Assembly: GCA_963969595.1 (NCBI GenBank)
Contig: OZ018412.1
Location: forward strand, 15,688,501 to 15,752,500
Source of the DNA: Neckera pumila
Taxonomy: Eukaryota > Streptophyta > Bryopsida > Hypnales > Neckeraceae
Length of the DNA: 64,000 nt
Reading direction: 5' to 3'
Part shown: one piece after another, positions 49,076 through 60,615 of the stretch
Numbering within the stretch: the first letter of the stretch is position 1
How the letters are laid out: the number at the start of each line of letters is the position of its first letter
Position numbers and translations under genes: made by a program
The notes under the pieces: model-generated
The model's database searches: none
What the model was told of the DNA's origin: nothing
The model's input: only the letters and a program-made list of their open reading frames with translations

Positions 49076-49395
49076 ACAATCAAATATTTTTTAAAATTCC
49101 AAAAAACTAGACAAGGTGTATAACAGTCATAAGTACCTAGTCTATGAATTTTGAGTCATTTTGAACCAAAAGGCAAAAGTTATAGCCAAAAACTAATCAG
49201 CACGCAAGGTGTGACAGAAAATAGTACATTCAAGTGTTTTGTGCACCCAACTAAGTAGCTAGTACTTAAAGCAAAGTCCTGTTGACATGTACGTGTACTT
49301 GGGTACTCATGCTTGGGTACTTTTCATGATAGTGCACGGAAAGGAAGAGTTTACTTGCGAGATTCCTTAATTTTTATGCGAATTGAGAGGTTGTT

Positions 49396-49480
49396 AGAGC
49401 AGCCCCATTCCTACACACTGAAGCAACACTCTAAATGTTGTGCACCATTGATATCCTCATTAACCAGAAGATCAAAGGTG
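49396..49480. mobile_element. Left part of a related hairpin MITE
   Basis: GAGCAGCCCCATTCC then CTGAAGCAACACTCTAAA and TGCACCATTGAT match the left arm of 38710-38839. The right arm is missing or too decayed to see. Confidence 0.5.
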
Positions 49481-49691
49481 GAGAAAAGTTACTCGTTACT
49501 CGTTTGTTCTGAGAGAACTTTTGAGAGAATGTTGGAATATCATGGTGACATGCCTGAGTACTTGTGTACTTGTGGGCTCTTTCTACAAAAGTGCACAGAG
49601 GGAAAGACTTGATCTGCCACAACATAATCGAATTGGCTTGGTTTGGCTTGACGGATGAGGATGTACATCATGGTTGCAGTGGAGAAGTATA

Positions 49692-50352
49692 GGGCAATGC
49701 CCGCAGAGGAGGGCATTGCCCGACGTAAAGCACAAGCAAAATTCAATAAAAACTCGGATGATAAATTGGAGCCGGATGAAAAATATGTAATCCCCGATTA
49801 CGCGGGTTTGCCCGCGTAATCAGGCATTACGATGCAGAAACTTCCCCGCAGAATGAACGGGAGAAGTCCCGCGAGTGGTTTATGTTACCGACAAGTACGT
49901 GGAGGGCTTTCAATTCAGGAAAGATCAAATCAAAAGTTAGAGCTTGTGTGTTTGATTCTCTCAACAAACTGAGAATAATCGATGTGCATGAATTGGACAT
50001 TGGCCAGTCCGTCAATGACCACCTCATGGTTCACATATCAATTTAATCTAATCCAACATAATTTTTACCTAATTTCGTAAATCACCAATTCCTTTGCATT
50101 GAATTTGCAATCGACTCATACTCATGATACTATAAAATTCACGTAAACCACTGTCAGCAAATGGCCCACTCAGTTTGGGGGCGGGTTCTGTTCCGCAATC
50201 AGGTCGTAATGTCCAATTATGCGGTTTAGCCCGCATAATTGGCATTACAACTTTTTCATCCACTATTTAGATTTCATCTCAATGTTTTCTATTCTGTTGA
50301 TTTGTTGGTCGCAGTTTACGTTGGGCAATGCCCTCATCGTCGAGGATTGCTG
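49692..50352. mobile_element. Family E element with subterminal hairpins
   Basis: Inverted ends share GAGGGCATTGCCC and ACGTAAA; the left end is itself a palindrome, GGGCAATGCCC...GGGCATTGCCC. Two further palindromes of 43-44 nt lie inside in mirrored positions, 49787-49830 (ATTACGCGGG...CCCGCGTAAT) and 50206-50248 (AATTATGCGG...CCGCATAATT). About 660 bp, single copy in this window, no ORF. Confidence 0.6.
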
Positions 50353-50576
50353 GAAAAAAATGCACCTCCTCGTTGGGCTCCGCCTTCCTTGTCGACTCAT
50401 TTTTGTTTGCAATCCCATCCTCCTCGGGTAGTGTCCTATACATAACAAACTCTCCAAAGTTGCTTGGGCCAGTTTTGATGTTATTTTGATTCTTTCCATC
50501 TTCTTCCATGTAATTCTTTTAGAGTTTTGCCAATCAAATTGCTCATCTGGCGATCAAGTACAACATTAAATTGCTT

Positions 50577-50937
50577 CATTAGATGAGATTTTAGGCCTGA
50601 ACTACACCGCAAGTTCTTGGACAGTGGAAAACAATGGCCAAAATTTTTTTAGCAAACTCCAAGGCCTAAATTGTGCAAGACAATTTAATGATATGATATA
50701 AAAGTTTATTTATTTTTTTAAATTGAAAAAAAAATTAAGTACAAATGATTGAGAACTTTGCCATATTAGAAATTTGACATGACCGGGAGACTATCATGTC
50801 AAATAATTATTTAGTTATCTTTTTATTATTATTATGTATTTTTTAATTATTTTATATTCTAACTAGCAGGGCGTTGGTTCACATCTTGGAGAACTATCCT
50901 AAAATGGTCTTCTCATGGCCTAAATTTTCTTCTAATG
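50577..50937. mobile_element. Family B-like element
   Basis: 361 bp, ends CATTAGATGAGATTTTAGGCC and, inverted, CATTAGAAGAAAATTTAGGCC. AT-rich middle, no ORF. Confidence 0.7.
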
Positions 50938-52178
50938 CTTATCCAAATTTCAATTTAGTCATACATTTGGCCCATTCGATGATATGTTTTACTTTACAAA
51001 GTAAGAGGAGTCAAACATATCTATAAATTTCATTTTAATTTGAAGATATATAATAGTTTCAACTAGTTTACAATCTTCATTTCATTTTGGAGAAGTACAT
51101 GGTGATTTTATCTAATGAGTACCATAGGATTTTGTAATAGATTATCCTCCTCACAACTGATGAGGTTGATTTTTTGCACTTTTTTTGACAATGATCTGTT
51201 TACAGACGTTCAAATTTTCAACAATGAATGAATGCAAACGTTCCCAAGCACACATAAATGCATTTTTTCATCCATCATTTTTTTACAAATTCATGTATTA
51301 CTTCTTTAATATTTGTAAGGTATAGATTTTAAAGACTTTACTTTAAAAATATTCTATTGAATTCAAGGGGTATAAGTATGTCTAGCCTCAAAAAGTAACC
51401 TTTTTAGTTCAAAAAATGACCTTTCAAAAAAGACTTGAATAAAAAAATGAAATATTAATCTTAAAAAATTACTATGATTAAAACTTAACATTTTGAACTT
51501 CAATTAAAAAATCCTTCTAAAAATTACAAATAATCAATTTACAATCAATTTTAGAAGGAATTTTCAATTTTTGGCTTCAAATTTATTGAAAAATATTGAT
51601 TTTTGTACTAGTGGATTTAATCGTAGGGATATGATTTACAGTCATATTTTATGACTAATGTTTGAGAATCATCATTAAATAATTATTCTAAATTACACTT
51701 TATAAACCATCTTCACAATTTGGGAAATTTAAACTATCCTTTAATCTTTAAGGGCTTCAACTAAAGATTGATTACTGTGTAAGTTGTGAATCAGTTTTAA
51801 CTTTTCTTTGGTGTTTTGCAATAGGTGTGGTCAATACTACTCCTATACTAACAATCTTGGATGCCTTAAAGGCCAACAACGACGAGACTAGGTAACCTTT
51901 GAATTGCCAAAAGGCGGCAAGTGGATTATAGGGCGTAACCAGCTTTGTCTTTGGATGAAAATTCATGTAATTGTTGCCTTTGTAGATGAGTATTGTGAGG
52001 TCCCAAATGAACTACCCTATGCGTGGATAAAACACTGTTGTACAAGCAAATGCACAATTTAGAGCTAGTTACAATAACTTCACGAAAAGGGCTTAATTTC
52101 TAAAGGACCATAAGGCCACCACCTAGCTTCTGCAACTAAATTTGTTGAAAATTCAAAATGTGAACAACAAAGAGATCT
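50938..52178. other. AT-rich intergenic sequence
   Basis: No gene and no repeat end seen. Confidence 0.5.
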
Positions 52179-53328
52179 CATTAGATGAGATTCAGGGGTC
52201 TTGGAGGGCTCCGAGTTCCCTTGCTGTCTGATGTGTTCCTAGATTGTGGGAACGCAGTAGCAGCAGCTGGCTGATGTGGCACAGTGACTGCCACGTCATT
52301 TTTTGAGGGAAAAAAAAAAAAAAAAAATTTTGCTTAAAATGATATTTTGGTAATTTATTTCTTTTTCTTTTTTTTCCTTTTTAGACTTAGAATTCTTGGG
52401 TCAAACCTAAATGCTTTCTAAAATAGTCTACTGCTGGTTTGTTTACAAGATTTTTTCAGACAAGTATATATCATCAAGATAGGTAAAAAAAAAAAATAGT
52501 GTATCTAAATGGATCCCTCCAATCAGTTACTTACCCAACTGATCTTGCACTCCTTAATCACATTAAAGGTTGGTATTCATACACTCTGCGGTATTAACCA
52601 AATCCTACCTTAATCAAGATATGACACTTACTGACACTCGAGCCAGTCCTGACTCCTTAGGTTCTCATGAATTAATTTACAATTCATCTGACGGCATTTT
52701 GTGAGGCGGGCTTTCATGCACCAAATACTTAATGTATTGGTTGGTAAACCATGGCTTTATGCTGAACTTGCCAAGCCTATTGAACAACACAGAGTTGCTC
52801 AAATACTGAGATGTTATCTTTTTGCTATTTGCATTTTGCTCGTAACACAAGGCTTACTGAGGGTGTCTAGTTCGTTTTTTTACTTTCTTGATTTTGGGGT
52901 GAGAATTGAGGAGTACAACGATGGTTCTGGGTTCCCAAAACAGCGGCCAACAGGTGGTGTCTTGTCCTGTAACTCTACCATTGCTTGGTTCTGAAACTAG
53001 GCTCACTTACGGTGCTTTTTGTGCAAAGTTTTGTGCAATGTTTGAATTATTTTTCTCCGGTGTTTTTATGATGACAAGTAGTGGTAGCCTGTAGACACCT
53101 CGTACACGTTGATTAGCATACTAATTGGCTCGTTGGCATGGGTATAGGTGAGGGTTACTACCTCCTGAGAACTTTTGTTCAAAATTCTCAAACTAAGCTA
53201 CTGACGTTTTTGGAGTGACCAAAATTCGACATGGGAATCTGTTTGGTTCTTCATTCAAATACTCTCTCTAAAAACTTGCCAAACTTATCAGTTTGGTTTA
53301 TGTTTACACTGGTTGTTTATCTGCTTCG

Positions 53329-53559
53329 TTAACCCATAAACGTCACCGCGGCCATTTTCTAGTCGATGAATGAGAGAGAATCCTTTGGTGTAGGACATAA
53401 CAACAATTATTCATTCTCGGAATTTTATGTGGAAAGGGGAAATCTTCTACAATAGCTTGACTTTCAATAGATACTTTTGCATTTTTTAATGTAGATGATG
53501 TCACACGGTAATGAAAAAGGATGATTTCCAGGGTCACCCCTGCGTCCTTTAAGGGTTAA
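53329..53559 (-). mobile_element. Short T-family (TTAA) element, T3 type, reversed
   Basis: TTAACCCATAAACG left and CCTTTAAGGGTTAA right, 231 bp; it is the reverse complement of 59885-60114 (CACACGGTAATGAAAAAGG against CCTTTTTCATTACCGTGTG). Confidence 0.88.
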
Positions 53560-53947
53560 TAGATTCCCCATTTTGTTCCGTCTATACGTATTCTCTTGGC
53601 CTGTTTTGCGGGCTTCGGTTGAATCTGTCAAAGATGTAGTAAATAAGTTGGCTCCGTAATGGATACACACATGGAGGAATTGTTTCTCAAATACTTGTGG
53701 ATTGTCCCCCTTTTTTTAAATATTTTTTGCGGCATAGTCTCGTTCTTGGACTGTTGCGGCACTTGTGGGGTCGGAATGAACTTTTCGCACAAGGACCGGG
53801 AATATTGTTGCCACTGTTCGCTTTCTTCAACTTTGCATCTGCATGATTGAGAGTGACAGAGGCCTTAGCTAAATACAGGGTTATCAATGCTCATTTGGAT
53901 GACGTACTGATATAGCGTATCTCTCTGATCGTCAATCAGATTACTTT

Positions 53948-54222
53948 CATTACAAGAACTCTGAACCCTGCAAGGGGCTGCGAGTTTTTGATTTTCGGCA
54001 ACCCCGCAGTGCAATTACAGAAAAATAGAAAAATAGAAAAATAGAAATAGAAATATTAAAAAAATAAAAATCTGATGTGGTGCTGACGTGGCACCAGTAG
54101 TGCCATGTCAGCATCCAACTTTTTTAAAATAAGAAATAGTTTTTTATTTCTATTTTTTTCCCTAATTGCACCTGGGGGTGCAAAACTTGCGGCCCCTTGG
54201 AGGGCTAAAACTTTTCCTAATG
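53948..54222. mobile_element. Family B-like element
   Basis: 275 bp, ends CATTACAAGAACTCTGAACC and, inverted, CATTAGGAAAAGTTTTAGCC, then matching CAAGGGGC blocks. The interior holds a short hairpin (GATGTGGTGCTGACGTGGC...GCCATGTCAGCATC). Confidence 0.65.
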
Positions 54223-54590
54223 GAGCTGGTTCGAGCTTATTGTAAACATACACTTGTTTCACATCTATAAGCCATATTTAGTACTCTAATACTGCTTACT
54301 CATCAAATCACTTACAATGACTGTAGCCTATAGACTGATTTATAGTTATTAAAAAATTGGGATCAATCTTGGTTTAATAGCATGCTCTTACCTTTACGTC
54401 AAATTTTGACAATGAATTAAATAAAAAACTAGGAATCTACTCTGATTTGATCAGGGAAGTTTCGAACAAACATTTTATTTTTTTTGAAAAAAAGAAATTC
54501 TGACACACCCATACCAGCATTCACTGAATCTGGGCAGATCAGGGAATGAGCCTGAAGCGGCCCTCTAAGACCCCTGAATATCATCTAATG

Positions 54591-55494
54591 AGATGATTTT
54601 TTCTATTGAATCTATTGGTGCAATTTGATCAAGAAATGATCAATTGTGCAATTTTGGGTGAATTTTTTGAGAATGGAGAAGGCACTTTTGCCATAACTTC
54701 ACATTCACATTCACATCCTCATATCTTTTTTTCCACACCTCAAAATGATTTGAAAAAAATTACACATCAAAATCATGATGAATGTACCCATGGGGAAAAA
54801 AAACTAGAGTTTTTGGAGCACTTTTAACCATTCTCATTCCAACATTCTCATTTTAGCATATGTACAAAGTATTGCTTAATTGAACACCTTTCATCAATCT
54901 TGTGAACTGTGGTACTTTCTCAAAAAAAAACTGTGATTTCGTCAATCTTTTATTTCATAGGAAAGCTATGTAAGGTAGAACCCCCTATTACCAACCACCG
55001 CCCCATTGTCATTTAATAGGGTTTCTTACATACAAGAGAAGCTAGCACTCATTTCCAACCATTAGGATTTGGTTTCCAGCCATCAATTCTATCATTCTTG
55101 TCTCAACACATGTGCTTGGTTTGAAGTGCCAAAGTGAACAAGAAGTAGTCTCTTAAATGGTTGGAATTAAAAGACTCTATACATTATACCATAGGTCAAG
55201 GCTAACTTTTGACTTTAAAAATTCATAGTAAGTTCAACTCAAGTGATAAAATTACCAATTTTTGGGCAATCCCCGTCATTTCTATAGATGCATCTTTGAA
55301 AATATTTGTTTTGCCTTGCACTACTCTACTTCATATTGGAATTGCTTATTTGGTCAATTATAGGTGGTTCTACCTTAAGTCTTTTTTCATTTCAACAGTG
55401 GCCATCATCAAAATTCTTCCCCACATGAATGAGGAATTATGCTCATTCAAGAACTAAGCGGTTAGTCAAGAAAACAATAGCTATGCTCAAACTC
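54591..55494. other. AT-rich intergenic sequence
   Basis: Short frames without domains (54606-54827 and 55209-55457, plus); nothing else supported. Confidence 0.45.
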
Positions 55495-55515
55495 CCCTTG
55501 TTATTTAGGGGTTAA
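55495..55515 (+). mobile_element. Solo right end of a T element
   Basis: TTATTTAGGGGTTAA only; no matching interior or left end was found upstream. Confidence 0.35.
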
Positions 55516-55576
55516 GCTTATGTGAAGAAGTGGCGATGGCAAAATTTTGCCTCGGGCAGTATACTCGTAGTCATGC

Positions 55577-55849
55577 CATTATATAAAATTTGGACCCTGC
55601 GGAGGGCCGTTAAGGATTTGGCAAATGTGCAATATCAACAATTTTTTCATTTTTTCATTTTTCATTTTTTTTTCATTTTATTTACAAAAAAAAGGAAAAA
55701 ATAAATTTTTAATCGAAACCCAACGGGCCACCTTGGCTAACTGTTCACCTTACAAATTGCCTGACAGCCTTTATGGGCTGATATTTTTTGTAAATGCACA
55801 TTTTCATGCATCCATTCAGCCCTGTCGAGGGTTGAAATTTTCTCTAATG
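55577..55849. mobile_element. Family B-like element
   Basis: 273 bp, ends CATTATATAAAATTTGGACCC and, inverted, CATTAGAGAAAATTTCAACCC, each followed by a GGAGGGC/GACAGGGC block. The middle is a poly(T) and A-rich tract. Confidence 0.7.
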
Positions 55850-56127
55850 CTTTTGCTTACAACAGTGCACTAGTATAGCATTCAATAGCCTTCAGAGAGG
55901 CTGCCTTCCCCTCTCTGGAGTCTTCATCCACAAAATTCATCCTCAAATAGTTAATGTAAGCTCAGAATAGTGGCAATACATTATGATATGTTCCATTTTC
56001 TTTTGTTAATTTTAGGACCAGACATACAAATCAACAAATATTTATAGAAAAAGATGTTGGCACAGAATCCAGTGAGTAATGCATTACAACTATTTGCCAT
56101 CAATAACGTATTTTGGATTTTCAAGTG

Positions 56128-56745
56128 AAAAAACAACTCTATATATACACATGGGGTGGTAGGAGGTAGAACAAGCCATGTGGGATGAATAAATTAAAAT
56201 GTGTAGTTTCTCAAGCACTCATAGTTAATTCAAAAATAAAGAATTATGTTAAAAGTAGAATTTTAGACCTCATTTAGGCATAGTAGAATAACTATTCTCA
56301 AAAAACTTTGAACTAAACAAAGTCGGTGAACAAAAATCAGTTTCACTTCCAAAAATCCATTTGGCATTTTGAATCTTCAATCAAAAGTTATGGACAAATT
56401 TGAGAGTAGGACTGGAATGGACATTTTCTTTAATATTTTAAAAAATCCTTTCTCAAATTTGTCCATAACTTTTGGTTGGAGATTCCAAATGCCCAACGGA
56501 TTTTTGGAGGTGAAAATTATTTTCATTCACCATCTTTTTTTAGATCAAAGTTTTTGAGAAAAGTTATTCTACTATGCCTAAATGAGGTCTAAAATTCTAC
56601 TTCAAACACAATTCCTACTTTTGACTTAACTATGAGCTTAACTATGAACGGTTGAAAAACTATAAGTTTCAATTTATATATCCCACATGGTTTGTTCTAC
56701 CACCTACCACCCCATGTGTATATGAAGAGCTTCTCTTGTTACTTG
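56128..56745. mobile_element. Family C foldback element, hairpin of about 615 nt
   Basis: Near-perfect inverted repeat centred at about 56434: ACACATGGGGTGGTAGG (56148) pairs with CCTACCACCCCATGTGT (56703). It carries the family landmark CCTCATTTAGGCATAGTAGA and its inverse. Transcription would give a long fold-back RNA. Confidence 0.85.
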
Positions 56746-57205
56746 AGAACACAAAACATGAATGACAATCACTTCCAAAGTGATGTATTTAACCTTTAAA
56801 CGTCTTGATCCATTGTGAAATGGTCAAACTTTCTCTCTGAGCTAAATTTAGCATTTTAAATTATATTAAAAAAAAAGTCTTATATTTTTATCATTTTTGT
56901 TGCAAAAATTGACCATAAACAAGTAAAAATAGCAAAAAGAATCCAAATAACTTGAAATTTTTTCAAAAAGTTACAAGTACCAACAAAGATTAATCTAAAA
57001 AAATTTCAATTGGTTATTTGATTTTTTACACCCAAAACAACCACAACAAAGACCTTGAAGTCAAATTTGACCATCAAACCAAATTTATCCTTTTATTTAA
57101 TAGATGTATAAAATTTTGATATTTTTTGCTAGTGGAAAAATGCATTTTCTATTGATTTAAAAAATATATATAATTTTGATGAAAAAATCAAATTATTTTA
57201 ATTTC

Positions 57206-58134
57206 TTAACCCCTAAAGGATCAGTCGTCCCCTCGGGGGACAATTTGGGTCCGGGCAGGTTCCTACTGTCTCAATTTTTAGTAATCTTTTTTGGAATTTT
57301 TTGAGGTTGTATATTTTTGCAAGAGCTTTGTGAATATATAATTTTTTTCATTGATGCCCGGGAGCAAAAGTTATGGTACAATAAGCAAAAATGGAATTTG
57401 GCGGGTAGCACAAAAAAAATCACAAAAAGTCAAAACAATTTTTTTCAATTTTTTGACTCAAAGATTATATTTTTGTGTACATGTGATGCTTTGTTTCATT
57501 CAATTTGGACTAATGATGAGAAAGTTATGGACAATCTTAGTTTTTCGGGCAATCAAAGCATCTTCTTAAAAAAATAAGTTATAGAATTCATTTTTGAATA
57601 CAATTTTTAAAATTTATCAAAAAAATTGTTAGATAGGGTTAGATTTTTTTGCTAAAACAATCTCACCATTGGGATTATTGTGATTCAATTCCATTTAAAA
57701 GCTATTCACAATTTAGTTTTTTCTTCAATCTTGAACCTACCTCTACTTAACAATTTTTTAATGGGTGAAAACTAAGTTCTTTTTTCCCTAAATTTTTTTG
57801 GTAGATTCTCAACTCAACTAGTTAACATAAATAAGTAGAAAATCAAAATCGATAGTACAAAAAATTTGAACTAAAAAGATTCAAAGCCAAAAAATCTAGT
57901 CGAGCAAGGCGGAAAAAAACTTGTTTTCTTCACTTTAAATGCATATATCTTGCAATCAACGTGGTCAAAGTTTCTAAAATTTCTTCCACATATTCATATA
58001 CTAGTCAAGTATAAGATCTTATGGTTGGATATGCAAAAAAAAACCAATTTTTTATACTCTTTTCTCTTTGCAATAGAAATGACAATTTTGAGTGCTTTTT
58101 GGTAGGAAAATCACCTTGGTCCTTTAGGGGTTAA
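57206..58134 (-). mobile_element. T-family (TTAA) element, T1-like, complete
   Basis: TTAACCCCTAAAGGATC left, GGTCCTTTAGGGGTTAA right, 929 bp, reversed relative to 20881-21811. It is related most closely to 48280-49075. Confidence 0.92.
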
Positions 58135-58329
58135 AGCTAAAGGTGGAAATCAAATTATGTAAATTATAATATATATTAGAATATTTTATAATTCTAACTA
58201 TAAATGAAAGATAGAATGAAAAACATAATTCTATAGTTTACATATAATTTATTTTCTTAAAGAAATTATAAATGAAAAACACACCATACAATGTTATTTG
58301 GATTCCAACACATGGAGCTTGCAATTGCA

Positions 58330-58416
58330 ATCTTTTTAGTAAAATTTTACTTAAAAACTTACTTAAAAGACGTGATGTTTAGGACACTACTTAAAACACT
58401 CCTTTCTCTTGTAGTG
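58330..58416. mobile_element. Fragment of the same CACTA-type MITE
   Basis: The stretch ending TTTCTCTTGTAGTG matches the right arm of the element at 33874-34100 (shared run around ACTTAAAA...ACTCC). The other end is not visible; the copy is truncated. Confidence 0.6.
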
Positions 58417-58429
58417 TTGAAAATTTCGC

Positions 58430-59081
58430 AAAACATGTGCCCAAGGAGTAGCTTTACGGTCCAACAATTTTCATAACTTTTGACTACACGGTTAAAAAGT
58501 TATTGCATGATGTGTGGTTTTCGTTAATCGGCGGGCAGCCTGGGCAGCTCAAAAAACTCCTTCAAAAATCACTTTTTTGAAAAATGAAAAAGTTGGAAGT
58601 GGTTCTAAGGAAACATTTAAGAGTGGAAAAGTTTGAATCACTCCATTTTGTTTAATGAGGTGAGAGTTATTAGAAATTCCAGTTTGTGGGGAGGTATGGA
58701 GTCTCTAGATTCCAAACCTACCCACAAACTGGAAGTCCTAATAACTCTCACCTCATTAAACAAAATAGAGTGATTCAAACTTTTCCACTCTTAAATGTTT
58801 CCTTAGAACCACTTCCAACTTTTTCATTTTTTCAAAAAAGTGATTTTTGAAGGAGTTTTTTGAGCTGCCCAGGTTGCCCGCCAAGTAACGAAAACCACAT
58901 ATCATGCAATAACTTTTTAACAGTGTAGTCAAAAGTTATGAAAATTGTTGGACCATAAAGCTACTCCTTGGGCGCATGTTTTGTGAAATTTTCAAAGAAA
59001 AAAAATAAAACCTCCATTTGTAGTGAGCTGTCCAAAATTGCTATGTTGCCAAAAAATGGTGTTTGATCCTTTAGGGGTTAA
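58430..59081. mobile_element. T2-type foldback element, long hairpin
   Basis: The right end GATCCTTTAGGGGTTAA (to 59081) belongs to T2. From about 58430 to 58985 the sequence is a near-perfect inverted repeat with arms of about 265 nt around a short loop near 58700 (GAGTCTCTAGATTCC). The arms contain T2 interior text such as CATAACTTTTGACTAC and GCCCAAGGAGTAGCT. It arose by inverted duplication of the T2 right half. Confidence 0.85.
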
Positions 59082-59629
59082 CCTCAGTGTGCAGCTGCGA
59101 CCTTGTAATTGACCCAAGAACCTTGCTGAGTTCTGACAAGTTTTGCCAAGTGTCCCTTATAGTTATTGATTTGGTGTGGAATATACCACACCATGATGTG
59201 ATATATTCCACATCATTCCGTCGGGGGAAGGCAATAACAGTGACTGCTACTATACTGAATGTTATGAGTGAAGCCGCCAGCAGTGTCATGCTTTGGCAGG
59301 TTGGTGCGCTCATAGTCATAGTCATGCTTCCATAGTAAAGTAAGTTACGGATCATTCAATTTGTCGAAAAACGGAATTTATTAATCTCGGCCATCAATGA
59401 AATAATGCCAGGGTTTTGGACAACTTCAAATTCAGCAGGTGAATTTGATCAGCAGGTGATGTTTCCAAGTTTTGTGTCATTTCTGTGGAATAAAATATTT
59501 GTATGACCTATTCAAAACCAAACAGAACAACAAAAACACGATTTGGCAACCCTCATGGAAAGGAAACCTGACATTCAGACTCCACTCTGGGTAGAAACTT
59601 GACTCCGCTCAAACCAAGATTCTTTAAGT
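59082..59629. other. Moderate-GC intergenic segment
   Basis: Both strands carry an 80-90 codon frame around 59071-59355. The overlap includes a palindrome near 59175-59213 (GTGGAATATACCACACC...ATATTCCAC). No domain is recognised, and the mirrored frames may simply reflect the palindrome. Confidence 0.35.
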
Positions 59630-60142
59630 TAAGGTAACTACACCTAAAATCGCACAGTCCTTAAAAGCGCACAAAGGATATTCTTGCCTAAAATGTACTC
59701 CCACTATTCATATGACTCTATGATCGCTTTTAGGTGCACCTATTTTCAGCACTTTGAAAATTCGTAGTTTATTCACACGGTGTCCAAAAAATGCATTCTA
59801 AGGGAATCTAGAATCTTGTTTTGACTACCAATGGGATCCCACAATTTATTTTTCAATATAATAGTGAAAACCATGCTGAATTGCTTAACCCTTAAAAGAC
59901 GAAGTGGTGATCCTGAAAACCATCCTTTTTCATTACCGTGTGACATCATCTACATTACAAAATCCAAAATATCTATTGGAAGTCAAGCTACTGTAGAAGA
60001 TCTCTCCTTTTCACAACAAATTCTGAGGATGAATGATTGCATTTCTGTCCTGTACAGTTTGATTCTCTGTCATTCATCGGCCACAGAATGGCCTCCTCGT
60101 TGTTTAAGGGTTAACTGTGCGATTTAAGGTGCAGTTACCTTA
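59630..60142. mobile_element. Family D element, interrupted by a T3 element
   Basis: Ends TAAGGTAACTACACCTAAAA and, inverted, TAAGGTAACTGCACCTTAAA. Without the T3 insert it is about 287 bp. It shares with the other D copy the runs TTCACACGGTGT and AATGCATTC...GAATCTAGAATC. Confidence 0.85.
59885..60114 (+). mobile_element. Short T-family (TTAA) element, T3 type, inside a D element
   Basis: 230 bp with TTAACCCTTAAAAGACG and TGTTTAAGGGTTAA. It is inserted in the D element 59630-60142; the D copy at 30953-31546 lacks it at the matching place. Confidence 0.88.
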
Positions 60143-60615
60143 CATCCAAACACGGTAGTCCATGCCCAAAACATCCAAATAGATAACTGTGGAATCCTGT
60201 AAAGACTTGCCAAGTCTGCCAATGAAAGTGTTCAAGTTCGTGTTCTGTTAACAGCAATGCTGTCACAACTCTGGCTCTGCTTTTGGTTTGATGTACAGTT
60301 TGTAACTCTGCGTCCATTTGATTTCATAATCATAAGTTAAATTGTAACCAAGCCGCCAAGCTTGAAACTTGACGTAAACATAGGCTTCTTTTATGTCACA
60401 AGTGCACACTTGAAACCAAAAGTTTGCAGTGGCATGTCTTCAAATCATGCCATGAATGTGGAAGTTGTTGAACCACCTATGTATACTTTATTTGAATATG
60501 CAGTTTGAATATATGAATATCCATACATAAAGTTAGCATGGTTTTTTTACCTATATTTAGAGACCTAATTTGTTTGTTTTGTTACGATGAAATCTCTCGA
60601 ACCGTGCGTTCCCCG

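Larger units (their letters stand above)
52179..54590. mobile_element. Family B element expanded by about 2.1 kb of internal sequence
   Basis: The left part (52179-52380) and right part (54478-54590) together match one ordinary 310-bp B element, breaking at its poly(T)/poly(A) middle. Between them lie about 2.1 kb of mixed-composition sequence holding a T3 element (53329-53559) and another B-like element (53948-54222). Either the element captured this DNA or something inserted into its centre. Confidence 0.6.

Noticed and set aside
1190..59081. CCCTAAA/TTTAGGG in the T ends as plant telomere repeats
   Set aside because: It occurs singly, always at element ends next to TTAA, never in tandem. 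It is part of the transposon terminus.
59071..59355. Membrane-like frame on the minus strand (94 codons)
   Set aside because: It has a hydrophobic stretch, but no homologue is recognised, it overlaps a palindrome and a T element end, and no splice pattern supports an exon.
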